From CALMEE01 sp041748315 (GTDB taxonomy: Bacteria > Planctomycetota > Planctomycetia > Pirellulales > Pirellulaceae): DNA of 19,508 bases. The translations under genes and the position numbers were made by a program. Below the pieces are notes generated by a model. The model did not search any database. It worked only from the letters and a program-made list of their open reading frames with translations, and had not been told where the DNA came from. The stretch covers positions 1-19,508 of the forward strand of contig JBGTDM010000074.1 in assembly GCA_041748315.1 (NCBI GenBank). Reading direction: 5' to 3'. The stretch's first letter is position 1. The number at the start of each line of letters is the position of its first letter. Shown here piece after piece: positions 6,528-12,929 of the stretch.

Positions 6528-7157
6528 ATGGCTGAGAATTTTACGGCAAAAAAGCGAACTGAATCTGGAACGTTGCGAATGCGGCGGCTACGTCAATCCG
6601 GTCAGATTCCGGCCGTTCTGTATGGGCATAACCAGGCGACCGTCCATTTGGCAATCAAGTCAAGTGACGTTCATGCTGCGATCAGGCATGGCCAACTGCT
6701 GGTTAAACTTCAAGGTGACTTTGATGACAGCGCTTTGATTAAACATGTACAATGGGACTTGTTGGGATCCGATGTTCTGCACTTGGATTTATTACGTGTC
6801 GACGTGACCGAGAAAATCGAAGTCGATGTTGCCGTGGAATTGCGAGGTTCGGCCCCCGGGCAAAGTGAGGGTGGTGTTGTCACGCAACATGTCCATGAAG
6901 TAACCATTGAGTGCATGGCCAGTAATTTACCGGAAAAACTACAGCTTAACATCAATGAACTGAATATAGGTCAGTCGCGCCTGGCCAATGAAATTGACTT
7001 TCCGGAAGGCGTCACATATTTGGGAGATCCGGAATTGGTAATCGTCTCCTGTGCTGAACCTTTGGCTGAGCTCGAAGATGAAGAAGACTCCGCAACTGCT
7101 GAACCAGAGGTGATCGGGCGGCCAGATGCTGAAAAGGACGAAGCGGACGACGAGTAA
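6528..7157 (+). CDS. rplY: 50S ribosomal protein L25 (TL5/Ctc family)
   Basis: Ribosomal protein bL25 of the longer Ctc/TL5 type, 209 residues, which binds 5S rRNA in the large subunit. The N-terminal domain (about 1-95) contains the family features: RRLRQSGQIPAVLYGHN at 19-35 and VQWDLLGSDVLHLDLLRVD near 74-92, matching the usual pattern ending in H-x-D-F/L. The C-terminal beta domain (about 96-185) includes VDVAVELRGSAPG, GGVVTQHVHEVTIEC and the closing strands. The last 25 residues are highly acidic. It opens the L25-pth-S6-ssb-L9 run, a typical bacterial arrangement. The ATG at 6528 has no clear Shine-Dalgarno site, only TGAG about 15 bases upstream. Assignment is secure. Confidence 0.93.
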   Translation: MAENFTAKKRTESGTLRMRRLRQSGQIPAVLYGHNQATVHLAIKSSDVHAAIRHGQLLVKLQGDFDDSALIKHVQWDLLGSDVLHLDLLRVDVTEKIEVDVAVELRGSAPGQSEGGVVTQHVHEVTIECMASNLPEKLQLNINELNIGQSRLANEIDFPEGVTYLGDPELVIVSCAEPLAELEDEEDSATAEPEVIGRPDAEKDEADDE

Positions 7158-7235
7158 AAGGGATGGAATTGTGATTCCTTTGCGCATCGCTGTTGATGAT
7201 GGAGGACGTCAGTTCAATCGTGCCGAAATGAAGTT

Positions 7236-7985
7236 ATGAAACTCGTCGTTGGACTCGGCAACCCAGAAAAGCGTTATAACGATACCAGGCACAATATTGG
7301 TTTCGCGGTGATCGCCCGCTTGGCGAAGCGATTGGCTGTCGGGCGCCCCAGATACCGGTTTGAAGCTGAGATAAGCGAGACAACCGTAGACGGTGGTACC
7401 CGAATTGGATTATTGTGCCCGCTTACGTATATGAATTTGAGCGGAAATTCCGTGAGGGCGGCCGTCGCCTTTCACCAGATTCCCTTGGATCACTTGTTGG
7501 TCATCAGCGACGATCTCAATTTGGACTTGGGTCGAATTCGGGTTCGAGCCAGCGGATCGGCCGGGGGCCAAAAGGGAATTGAAGATATAATTCGCAAGCT
7601 GGGAAGCAACGAATTTCCCAGATTGCGAATCGGAATTGGTCACCCGCCCCCACAATGGGAGGCCAAGGATTTTGTGTTGTCGAAGTTTTCAAAACACCAG
7701 CTGCACGAAGTCGAGCTTGCGATCGAACGTGCTTGCGATGCGGTTGTTTGCTGGTTACAGGATGGTATCCAGGTAACGATGAATCGGTTTAATGCAGACG
7801 CGAGCATTGAAAAGCAACAGAAACGTCAAGCGCCGCGACCGAGACCTAACGTCGGAACAGGGAATAACGACGAATTATTCCTTAAACCTGACAAGTCCGA
7901 CGAACAAATTGATAAATTAAACAAAAATTCCAAATCTACCAAATCAGATTCGAAACCTGTCGCAGACGAGGAAGCGAATAGTTAA
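7236..7985 (+). CDS. pth: Peptidyl-tRNA hydrolase
   Basis: Releases peptides from peptidyl-tRNA dropped by stalled ribosomes, recycling tRNA. It has 249 residues; most bacterial Pth proteins are about 190. The N-terminal GLGNPEKRYNDTRHNIGF (6-23) carries Asn9 and catalytic His19. TYMNLSGNSV (64-73) and SDDLNLDLGRIRVR (91-104) with Asp93 follow. The segment that in E. coli is GGHNGLKDI reads GGQKGIEDI here, so the His-Asn pair contacting tRNA is Gln-Lys (112-113). The RIGIGHP strand is intact. From about residue 190 there is an added charged, Lys/Asn/Ser-rich tail that looks disordered. It starts 78 bases after rplY, at an ATG that puts the catalytic Asn9 motif at the very start. Confidence 0.93.
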   Translation: MKLVVGLGNPEKRYNDTRHNIGFAVIARLAKRLAVGRPRYRFEAEISETTVDGGTRIGLLCPLTYMNLSGNSVRAAVAFHQIPLDHLLVISDDLNLDLGRIRVRASGSAGGQKGIEDIIRKLGSNEFPRLRIGIGHPPPQWEAKDFVLSKFSKHQLHEVELAIERACDAVVCWLQDGIQVTMNRFNADASIEKQQKRQAPRPRPNVGTGNNDELFLKPDKSDEQIDKLNKNSKSTKSDSKPVADEEANS

Positions 7986-8010
7986 AATCAAATTGGAACT
8001 TTTTAACCAT

Positions 8011-8026
8011 TAGGAGTCAAACATTG
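8011..8026 (+). promoter_or_regulatory. Ribosome-binding site deciding the TTG start of rpsF
   Basis: TAGGAG at 8011-8016 is one of the strongest Shine-Dalgarno matches in the window and stands seven bases before TTG at 8024-8026. Many genes here have no obvious site, so this one supports the unusual start codon. Confidence 0.7.
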
Positions 8027-8461
8027 GCTGAAAATAACTATGAATGCATGATGATTTTGGACGCGAATGCTTATGCTCGCGATCCGGGAGGTACCGCAAA
8101 TACGGTCAAGCATCTGATCGAACAGGCTGGCGGTACGGTACTTGCCAGTCGATTGTGGCTTGAGCAAAAACTAAGTTTCCCGATTCGTGGTCGACACAAA
8201 GGAGCATATTGGATCAGTTATTTTCGGATGCCATCGAACAAATTAAGTTCGTTCAATCGGCAATGTCAACTAACCGATGTAATTATGCGACATCTGGTGA
8301 TTAAGATCGATCCACGTCTAATTGATGCAATGGTTGCAGCAGCCAAAGGTGAACGTAGCGCGCCGTTGACTTCCGAGGTTGAGGAACAGTCAAAAAAAGA
8401 TAACAATAACGAAGATGGATCAGAATTGGTGGAAACACAATTAGCTGCTGATGCCAGTTGA
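8024..8461 (+). CDS. rpsF: 30S ribosomal protein S6
   Basis: Ribosomal protein bS6, 145 residues, a ferredoxin-like fold protein of the small-subunit platform that normally pairs with S18. NNYECMMILDANAYARDP at the start, the LEQKLSFPIRGRHKGAYWISYFRM strand pair and DVIMRHLVIKID match the family. The last 35 residues are Ser/Asp/Glu/Asn-rich and acidic, as in several planctomycete and other S6 proteins. The start is TTG at 8024, decided by a strong TAGGAG (8011-8016) seven bases upstream and by the family N-terminus; there is no suitable ATG. It follows pth by 38 bases. Confidence 0.93.
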   Translation: MAENNYECMMILDANAYARDPGGTANTVKHLIEQAGGTVLASRLWLEQKLSFPIRGRHKGAYWISYFRMPSNKLSSFNRQCQLTDVIMRHLVIKIDPRLIDAMVAAAKGERSAPLTSEVEEQSKKDNNNEDGSELVETQLAADAS

Positions 8462-8565
8462 GAATCATTGAGATGACTCGTCGACGAATGACTTAGTCGT
8501 TTTGGAAGTTCCAGGGATGGCCGCAAATGCAAACCTAGTTTAGCAATTTTCATTGTGAGGCGATC

Positions 8566-8988
8566 ATGGCAAGTTTCAACCGTGTAATTTTGATGGGCAA
8601 TGTCACACGAGACTTAGAACTGCGGCGAACACCACAGGGTACACCTGTTGTCGATGTCGGACTCGCAGTCAACGATCGAGTGAAACGTAACGACGAATGG
8701 ATTGATGAAACAACATTTGTCGACATTACGCTTTGGGGTCGAACTGCCGAAGTTGCTTGCGAGTATTTGGCGAAGGGTTCGCCCGTGATGATTGAGGGGC
8801 GCTTGAAATACGAAACTTGGGAGCAGGATGGACAAAAACGCAGCAAACTGAAGGTGGTAGGCGAGCGGATGCAGATGTTGGGTGGACGCGCCAGCGGAAA
8901 TCGGGGCGAGTCAGCAGATCATTATAGTGAACCCGTGAATGCCGAATCCGGTTCCCCACCCCCCGCCAATGACAACATTCCATTTTGA
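8566..8988 (+). CDS. ssb: Single-stranded DNA-binding protein
   Basis: Binds and protects single-stranded DNA in replication, recombination and repair, and recruits partner proteins through its C-terminal tip. It has 140 residues. The OB fold fills about 1-108: FNRVILMGNVTRDLELRRTPQGTPV at the start, FVDITLWGRTAEVACEYLAKGSPVMIEGRL in the middle and YETWEQDGQKRSKLKVVGERMQMLG at the end. A short flexible linker leads to NDNIPF, a slightly altered form of the DDDIPF tip (Asn and Asp in place of the acidic pair). GAGG stands about seven bases before the ATG. It lies 104 bases after rpsF, in the usual S6-SSB order, and 113 bases before rplI. Confidence 0.93.
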   Translation: MASFNRVILMGNVTRDLELRRTPQGTPVVDVGLAVNDRVKRNDEWIDETTFVDITLWGRTAEVACEYLAKGSPVMIEGRLKYETWEQDGQKRSKLKVVGERMQMLGGRASGNRGESADHYSEPVNAESGSPPPANDNIPF

Positions 8989-9101
8989 GAGCTCCGGACG
9001 ATTCTGGCATTGACTTCTGGCGCAATGAACCCGATCTAACCCAAGCAGACAATTCATTTGAAATATTATTTTGTAGGAAAATCTTTAAGGAACTTGTCAA
9101 A

Positions 9102-9626
9102 ATGAGCCAAGCGAAAGCACAAACAAAAAGCATAGGCCGATTCAAACGACTTCCCAGAGGAAAGCACGGAGGTATCGAATTGCTGCTGATTCAGAGTGTC
9201 GAACATCTGGGAAAGACCGGTGATGTTGTCCAAGTTAAACCCGGTTATGCGAATAACTACTTGATCCCGAATGGCTTGGCGACCGTTGCGACTGACCACC
9301 ATAAACGAATGGTTGAGAAGCATAAGGCCAAATTGGTAGAGATCCAGCGAGCTCAATTGAAAGAGCTTGAAGTCCTCGCAGATGCCATCAGTAAACTTAG
9401 CGTCACCATTGAAGCGAATGCTAATGAAGAAGGGCATTTGTACGGCAGTGTAGGTGCGACTGAAATCTTGGCCAGCTTGAAACAGAATGACGTCCACCTA
9501 ACCAAGGATCACCTGAAATTGGAAGGGGTCTTGAAAGAGCTCGGCCTTTACACAATCAAGGTCCGGTTGCACCAGGAGGTTGAGACCAGTCTCAAAGTGT
9601 GGGTGGTTCCAACCGTGGGCGAATAG
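9102..9626 (+). CDS. rplI: 50S ribosomal protein L9
   Basis: Ribosomal protein bL9, 174 residues, with the standard two-domain layout: an N-terminal rRNA-binding domain, a long central helix and a C-terminal domain. The signature region is IELLLIQSVEHLGKTGDVVQVKPGYANNYLIPNGLA (split here by description: HLGKTGDVV then KPGYANNYLIPNG). The helix with alternating Lys/Glu runs through VEKHKAKLVEIQRAQLKELE, and the C-terminal domain includes GHLYGSVGATEI. About 23 basic residues precede the first strand, more than in E. coli L9. The ATG at 9102 is preceded by AAGGA (9087-9091); the frame is open back to 8985, but that part is unlike L9. The S18 gene usually found before rplI is absent. Confidence 0.93.
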   Translation: MSQAKAQTKSIGRFKRLPRGKHGGIELLLIQSVEHLGKTGDVVQVKPGYANNYLIPNGLATVATDHHKRMVEKHKAKLVEIQRAQLKELEVLADAISKLSVTIEANANEEGHLYGSVGATEILASLKQNDVHLTKDHLKLEGVLKELGLYTIKVRLHQEVETSLKVWVVPTVGE

Positions 9627-9655
9627 GCGAACGATTTTTCGGTCCCCGCGCAATC

Positions 9656-11857
9656 ATGAAACGAAAAATCAAGAGTGGCGGTGGCTGGCCAGCAATTCTA
9701 TACACCCTGAAGAAATCCCGTCAGGTCGGCGGAATCTGGAAGATGTACCGGGCGCTGCGGAGCAAAAATGCCTGCAAGACATGCGCCTTGGGGATGGGGG
9801 GACAACGCGGTGGAATGGTCAATGAATTGGGTCATTTCCCCGAGGTCTGCAAAAAGTCGTTGCAAGCCATGGCCGGCGATATGCAAGGCGCAATCAAGGA
9901 GTCGTTCTGGAAGACCTACTCGATCGAACAACTTCGCAAGTTCTCCCCGCGGCAACTGGAAACTTCGGGGCGTTTGACGCAACCCCTCTTGTTGCGGAAA
10001 GGCGAACAATACTATCGCCCGATTTCATGGGAGGAAGCGTTTCGGCGGATCACTGAAAAACTTCTAGCGGTTTCCGCAGATGAGACGTTCTTCTATTTTA
10101 GTGGCCGGAGTAGCAATGAAGCCGGCTTTCTCCTGCAATTGTTCGCTCGCCTGTACGGCACTAATAATGTCAATAATTGCAGCTACTATTGTCATCAGGC
10201 AAGCGGGGTCGGACTGACCTCGTCACTGGGCACGGGGACGGCAACGGTCATGCTGGAAGATTTGGATCGCTGCGATTGCGTCTTCCTGATCGGCGGCAAT
10301 CCTTCCAGTAATCATCCCCGAATGATGACATCGCTGATGAACGTCCGCCGACGAGGGGGACAGGTCATCGTCATCAACCCGGTGGTCGAAGTTGGATTGG
10401 TAAATTTCAAAATTCCCAGTGACGTACGCAGTTTGTTGTTCGGGAGTAAAATCGCCTCGCTGTACATCCAGCCAGACATCGGCGGAGATCTGGCACTGCT
10501 CACGGGAATTGCCAAACGAATCGTGGAACTTCAGGCCCACGATCAAGACTATCTTTCGCGTTTCACGAACGGCAGTGACGATATTCTCGTCCATTTGAGT
10601 GAGCTGCATTGGGATGAAATTGAAATGAAATCTGGAGTTAGTCGAGCTGACATCGATGAAGTTGCTGCGTGCTACGCGAAGTCAAAGCGAGCAATTTTTA
10701 GCTGGACGATGGGAATTACTCATCATGACTTTGGTGTTCAAAATGTTCAGGCCATCAGTAATCTCGCGTTGTTACGCGGCATGGTGGGTCGGCCCGGTTG
10801 CGGGTTAATGCCGATTCGTGGCCATTCAAACATCCAAGGCATTGGATCGGTTGGAGTGACTCCCCAGCTTAAAGAAGCCATTTTCAGGAACTTGGTCGAG
10901 AAGTATCATGTGCAACTCCCTGTAACTCCGGGCCGAGATACCTTGGAATGTATCCACGGTGCAGAAAGTGGCGAATTAAAAGTCGCGTTGTGCCTGGGAG
11001 GAAATCTGTATGGTTCAAACCCGGATGCAGACTTTGCCGAAAGAGCACTTTCAAACCTGGAGCTGCTGGTCTACCTGAATACATCGTTGAATACTGGGCA
11101 CGCCAGAGGAATTGGCAAAGAGACAATAATATTGCCCGTGCTGGCCCGTGATGAGGAGCCTCACTCCACCACTCAGGAATCAATGTTTAACTTTATCCGG
11201 TTAAGTGACGGCGGAAGTCCTCGGATTACGGGTCCGCGTAGTGAAGTTGAAATCATTGCGACACTCGGCGAACAGGTCACCCACGGCCGTTCCAGCAATC
11301 GCGATGAGTCGCCAATCCATTGGGAATCGCTGAGGAAGACCCGAAACATTCGTACGATGATTGGAAACGTCGTTCCCGGTTTCGAAAAGATGCTTACGAT
11401 CGATGAAGACCAGAAAGAGTTCCATATCTCCAACCGCACCATCCATCAACCGAAGTTTCCAACTTCCGATGGCCGCGCTCGGATGCACATTCATGAGTTA
11501 CCCGATCTCAAACGCGCTGACGGTAGGATCCGGATAATGACCGTTAGAAGTGAAGGGCAATTCAACACGGTCGTCTACGAAGAAGGAGACCTGTATCGAG
11601 GGCAAACACGACGAGACGTCATTTTGCTGAACCCGGATGACATCGTGCGTCTTGGTTTGAAGGGGGTTCAGCGTGTCGCCGTGTTCAATGAAACGGGGCG
11701 CTTGGACAACATTGGAGTGAGCTCGTTTCCCGAAATCAAAGCTGGAAACGCATTGATGTATTACCCCGAGGCTAACGTCTTGGTGCCGCGGTTAGTCGAC
11801 CCATTGTCGCGCACTCCGGCCTTTAAGGGAATCTTGGTTCAGATTGAATCGATGTGA
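9656..11857 (+). CDS. Molybdopterin oxidoreductase, FdhF/YdeP family
   Basis: Predicted molybdenum cofactor enzyme of 733 residues, related to the catalytic subunit of formate dehydrogenase and especially the YdeP-like group, whose substrate is not well known. Near the N-terminus CKTCALGMGGQRGG (40-53) offers two cysteines, with a third at 65; the third ligand position of the normal [4Fe-4S] site holds Met47. NNCSYYCHQASGVGL (173-187) places Cys179 at the site of Sec/Cys that binds Mo, encoded by TGT. IGGNPSSNHPRM (212-223), ITHH and MPIRGHSNIQG fit the molybdopterin-binding core, and the C-terminal dinucleotide-binding domain starts around IMTVRSEGQFNT. There is no Tat signal, so it is cytoplasmic. 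The ATG at 9656 lies 29 bases after rplI; a GTG at 9599 would overlap rplI and add 19 unlikely residues. Confidence 0.85.
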   Translation: MKRKIKSGGGWPAILYTLKKSRQVGGIWKMYRALRSKNACKTCALGMGGQRGGMVNELGHFPEVCKKSLQAMAGDMQGAIKESFWKTYSIEQLRKFSPRQLETSGRLTQPLLLRKGEQYYRPISWEEAFRRITEKLLAVSADETFFYFSGRSSNEAGFLLQLFARLYGTNNVNNCSYYCHQASGVGLTSSLGTGTATVMLEDLDRCDCVFLIGGNPSSNHPRMMTSLMNVRRRGGQVIVINPVVEVGLVNFKIPSDVRSLLFGSKIASLYIQPDIGGDLALLTGIAKRIVELQAHDQDYLSRFTNGSDDILVHLSELHWDEIEMKSGVSRADIDEVAACYAKSKRAIFSWTMGITHHDFGVQNVQAISNLALLRGMVGRPGCGLMPIRGHSNIQGIGSVGVTPQLKEAIFRNLVEKYHVQLPVTPGRDTLECIHGAESGELKVALCLGGNLYGSNPDADFAERALSNLELLVYLNTSLNTGHARGIGKETIILPVLARDEEPHSTTQESMFNFIRLSDGGSPRITGPRSEVEIIATLGEQVTHGRSSNRDESPIHWESLRKTRNIRTMIGNVVPGFEKMLTIDEDQKEFHISNRTIHQPKFPTSDGRARMHIHELPDLKRADGRIRIMTVRSEGQFNTVVYEEGDLYRGQTRRDVILLNPDDIVRLGLKGVQRVAVFNETGRLDNIGVSSFPEIKAGNALMYYPEANVLVPRLVDPLSRTPAFKGILVQIESM

Positions 11858-11901
11858 GATCTCGTCGTTTTTTGAATAAATCGACGCTGCACGCACCTGC
11901 A

Positions 11902-11954
11902 CATTGCATTGCGATTCGATTTCGTAGATCATCGGAACTGACAGAAATGCAATG
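11902..11954. repeat. Nine-base inverted repeat with 35-base spacer
   Basis: CATTGCATT at 11902-11910 and its exact reverse complement AATGCAATG at 11946-11954. No U-tract follows, so it is not a terminator. It may be a binding site or a chance pairing. Confidence 0.3.
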
Positions 11955-12340
11955 AAATAGGGGACGACAATACGTTAGCTAAACTCTCAATTTCGGCATT
12001 TTTCTTTGAGTTTGACTAGACCAACAGGCGGCAAAGTTTTAGGATAGAGCAGGCGCGTTCGACTTTTCATTTGTTTTGTCCACCCGAAGAGGTTTAACGC
12101 CGGTGTCGACAAACTAAAAACCCTTTCGAGCCCGTGTATTTCGGTCCCGAAAAAAACGGCAACCATCACCAGGCTTTCGTAACGGCCGATCGTCAGGTGT
12201 AATTTTCTGCCACAAATTGACTGACGTTGTGTGGAAGCATGAGTCGTCCAAGCGCGACGTGGCCAGCCGGACTTGCTTACGTTTTGGCGCGAAATGTCAT
12301 TCAGGTTCGTAATGAAGACGTTGTGTACGAGACGCGACCT

Positions 12341-12384
12341 GCCGCGGGCCAAACGCATTTGGGACAATTTGCGTGTTTCGCGGC
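12341..12384 (+). promoter_or_regulatory. Strong hairpin upstream of the secretion-module first gene
   Basis: GCCGCG (12341-12346) pairs with CGCGGC (12379-12384). After a four-base left bulge, AAACGCA (12351-12357) pairs with TGCGTGTTT (12370-12378) with a small bulge. The hairpin ends 51 bases before the ATG at 12436. A T-run comes only 16 bases later, so it is not a standard terminator. It could be a 5' UTR structure or the end of an upstream RNA. Confidence 0.35.
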
Positions 12385-12435
12385 AAAACGAATATTGACT
12401 GTTTTTTTACTTCCTTAAATTGAAAAGAGGCGAAT

Positions 12436-12750
12436 ATGAACGATTTTCAAGAGATTTTTGCAGACGGTGTTGGAGAAATCACCCTTTCGGGGGGGATGGT
12501 ACGAATGGACTTGTTTACGATCGTTGGCAAAGGGGATGATGACAATACACCGCAAATTCGTGTAAAAACCCGCGTTATTCTCCCTCCTGATGGCTTTCTT
12601 CGGAGTTTTACGGCAATGGAGGACTTGGTGAAAAAGCTTGTCGAAGCTGGTGTGATCAAGAAACGTGACGATATTGCGGCATCTTCCGATGGAACCGCGA
12701 ATGCACGTCCACCGGCACCTACGGCACCACCAAAATCTCCCAACTTTTGA
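12436..12750 (+). CDS. Small conserved-looking protein at the head of the type I secretion module
   Basis: A 104-residue protein I cannot assign to a named family. It has no signal peptide or membrane helix, so it should stay in the cytoplasm. Residues 1-70 look folded: two short beta-type segments (VGEITLSGGMVRMDLFTIV and RVKTRVILP), then PDGFLRSFTAMEDLVKKLVEAGVIKK, probably an amphipathic helix. The last 25 residues are a Pro/Ala/Ser-rich tail. The G-x-VR-x-DL plus P-x-GF-x-RS-F pattern is like small unnamed proteins I recall beside RTX exporter genes in proteobacteria; this is inference. GAGG eight bases before the ATG gives a good ribosome-binding site. The metalloprotease gene follows after 179 bases on the same strand, so a role as chaperone, targeting factor or regulator of secretion is plausible but unproven. 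Confidence 0.65.
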   Translation: MNDFQEIFADGVGEITLSGGMVRMDLFTIVGKGDDDNTPQIRVKTRVILPPDGFLRSFTAMEDLVKKLVEAGVIKKRDDIAASSDGTANARPPAPTAPPKSPNF

Positions 12751-12929
12751 GAATTGTGGGGACGATTTCGCACTGTTCACGTTTTAATAGAGTAAATGGG
12801 ACTTCAACAATGTATGTGGTTCCGTTTAATGTGCTGACGAGTTGTTCGGTACAGGGAAGAGACTCAAATGGGAATTTTCCTGACAAAATAAAACAATGGT
12901 TTACAGGGCGAGAGAACTAGGAAACGTTA

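Larger units (their letters stand above)
11858..12435. other. Intergenic region between the oxidoreductase and the secretion module
   Basis: A 578-base stretch. Frames of 60 to 126 codons exist on both strands, but none has a recognisable domain or ribosome-binding site, and I judge it non-coding. It holds a 9-base inverted repeat, CATTGCATT (11902-11910) with AATGCAATG (11946-11954), a strong hairpin at 12341-12384, and a TTGACT (12395-12400) followed by a T/A-rich stretch that may be a promoter although no good -10 is seen at the right spacing. There is no canonical terminator right after the oxidoreductase stop. Confidence 0.5.

Noticed and set aside
10190..10192. Selenocysteine at the active site of the FdhF-like enzyme
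   Set aside because: The codon is TGT (Cys179), not TGA, and the frame runs to a normal stop.
11987..12367. 126-codon frame on the - strand, and a 63-codon + frame at 12227-12418
   Set aside because: No domain, no ribosome-binding site, composition not protein-like; both overlap the hairpin at 12341-12384.
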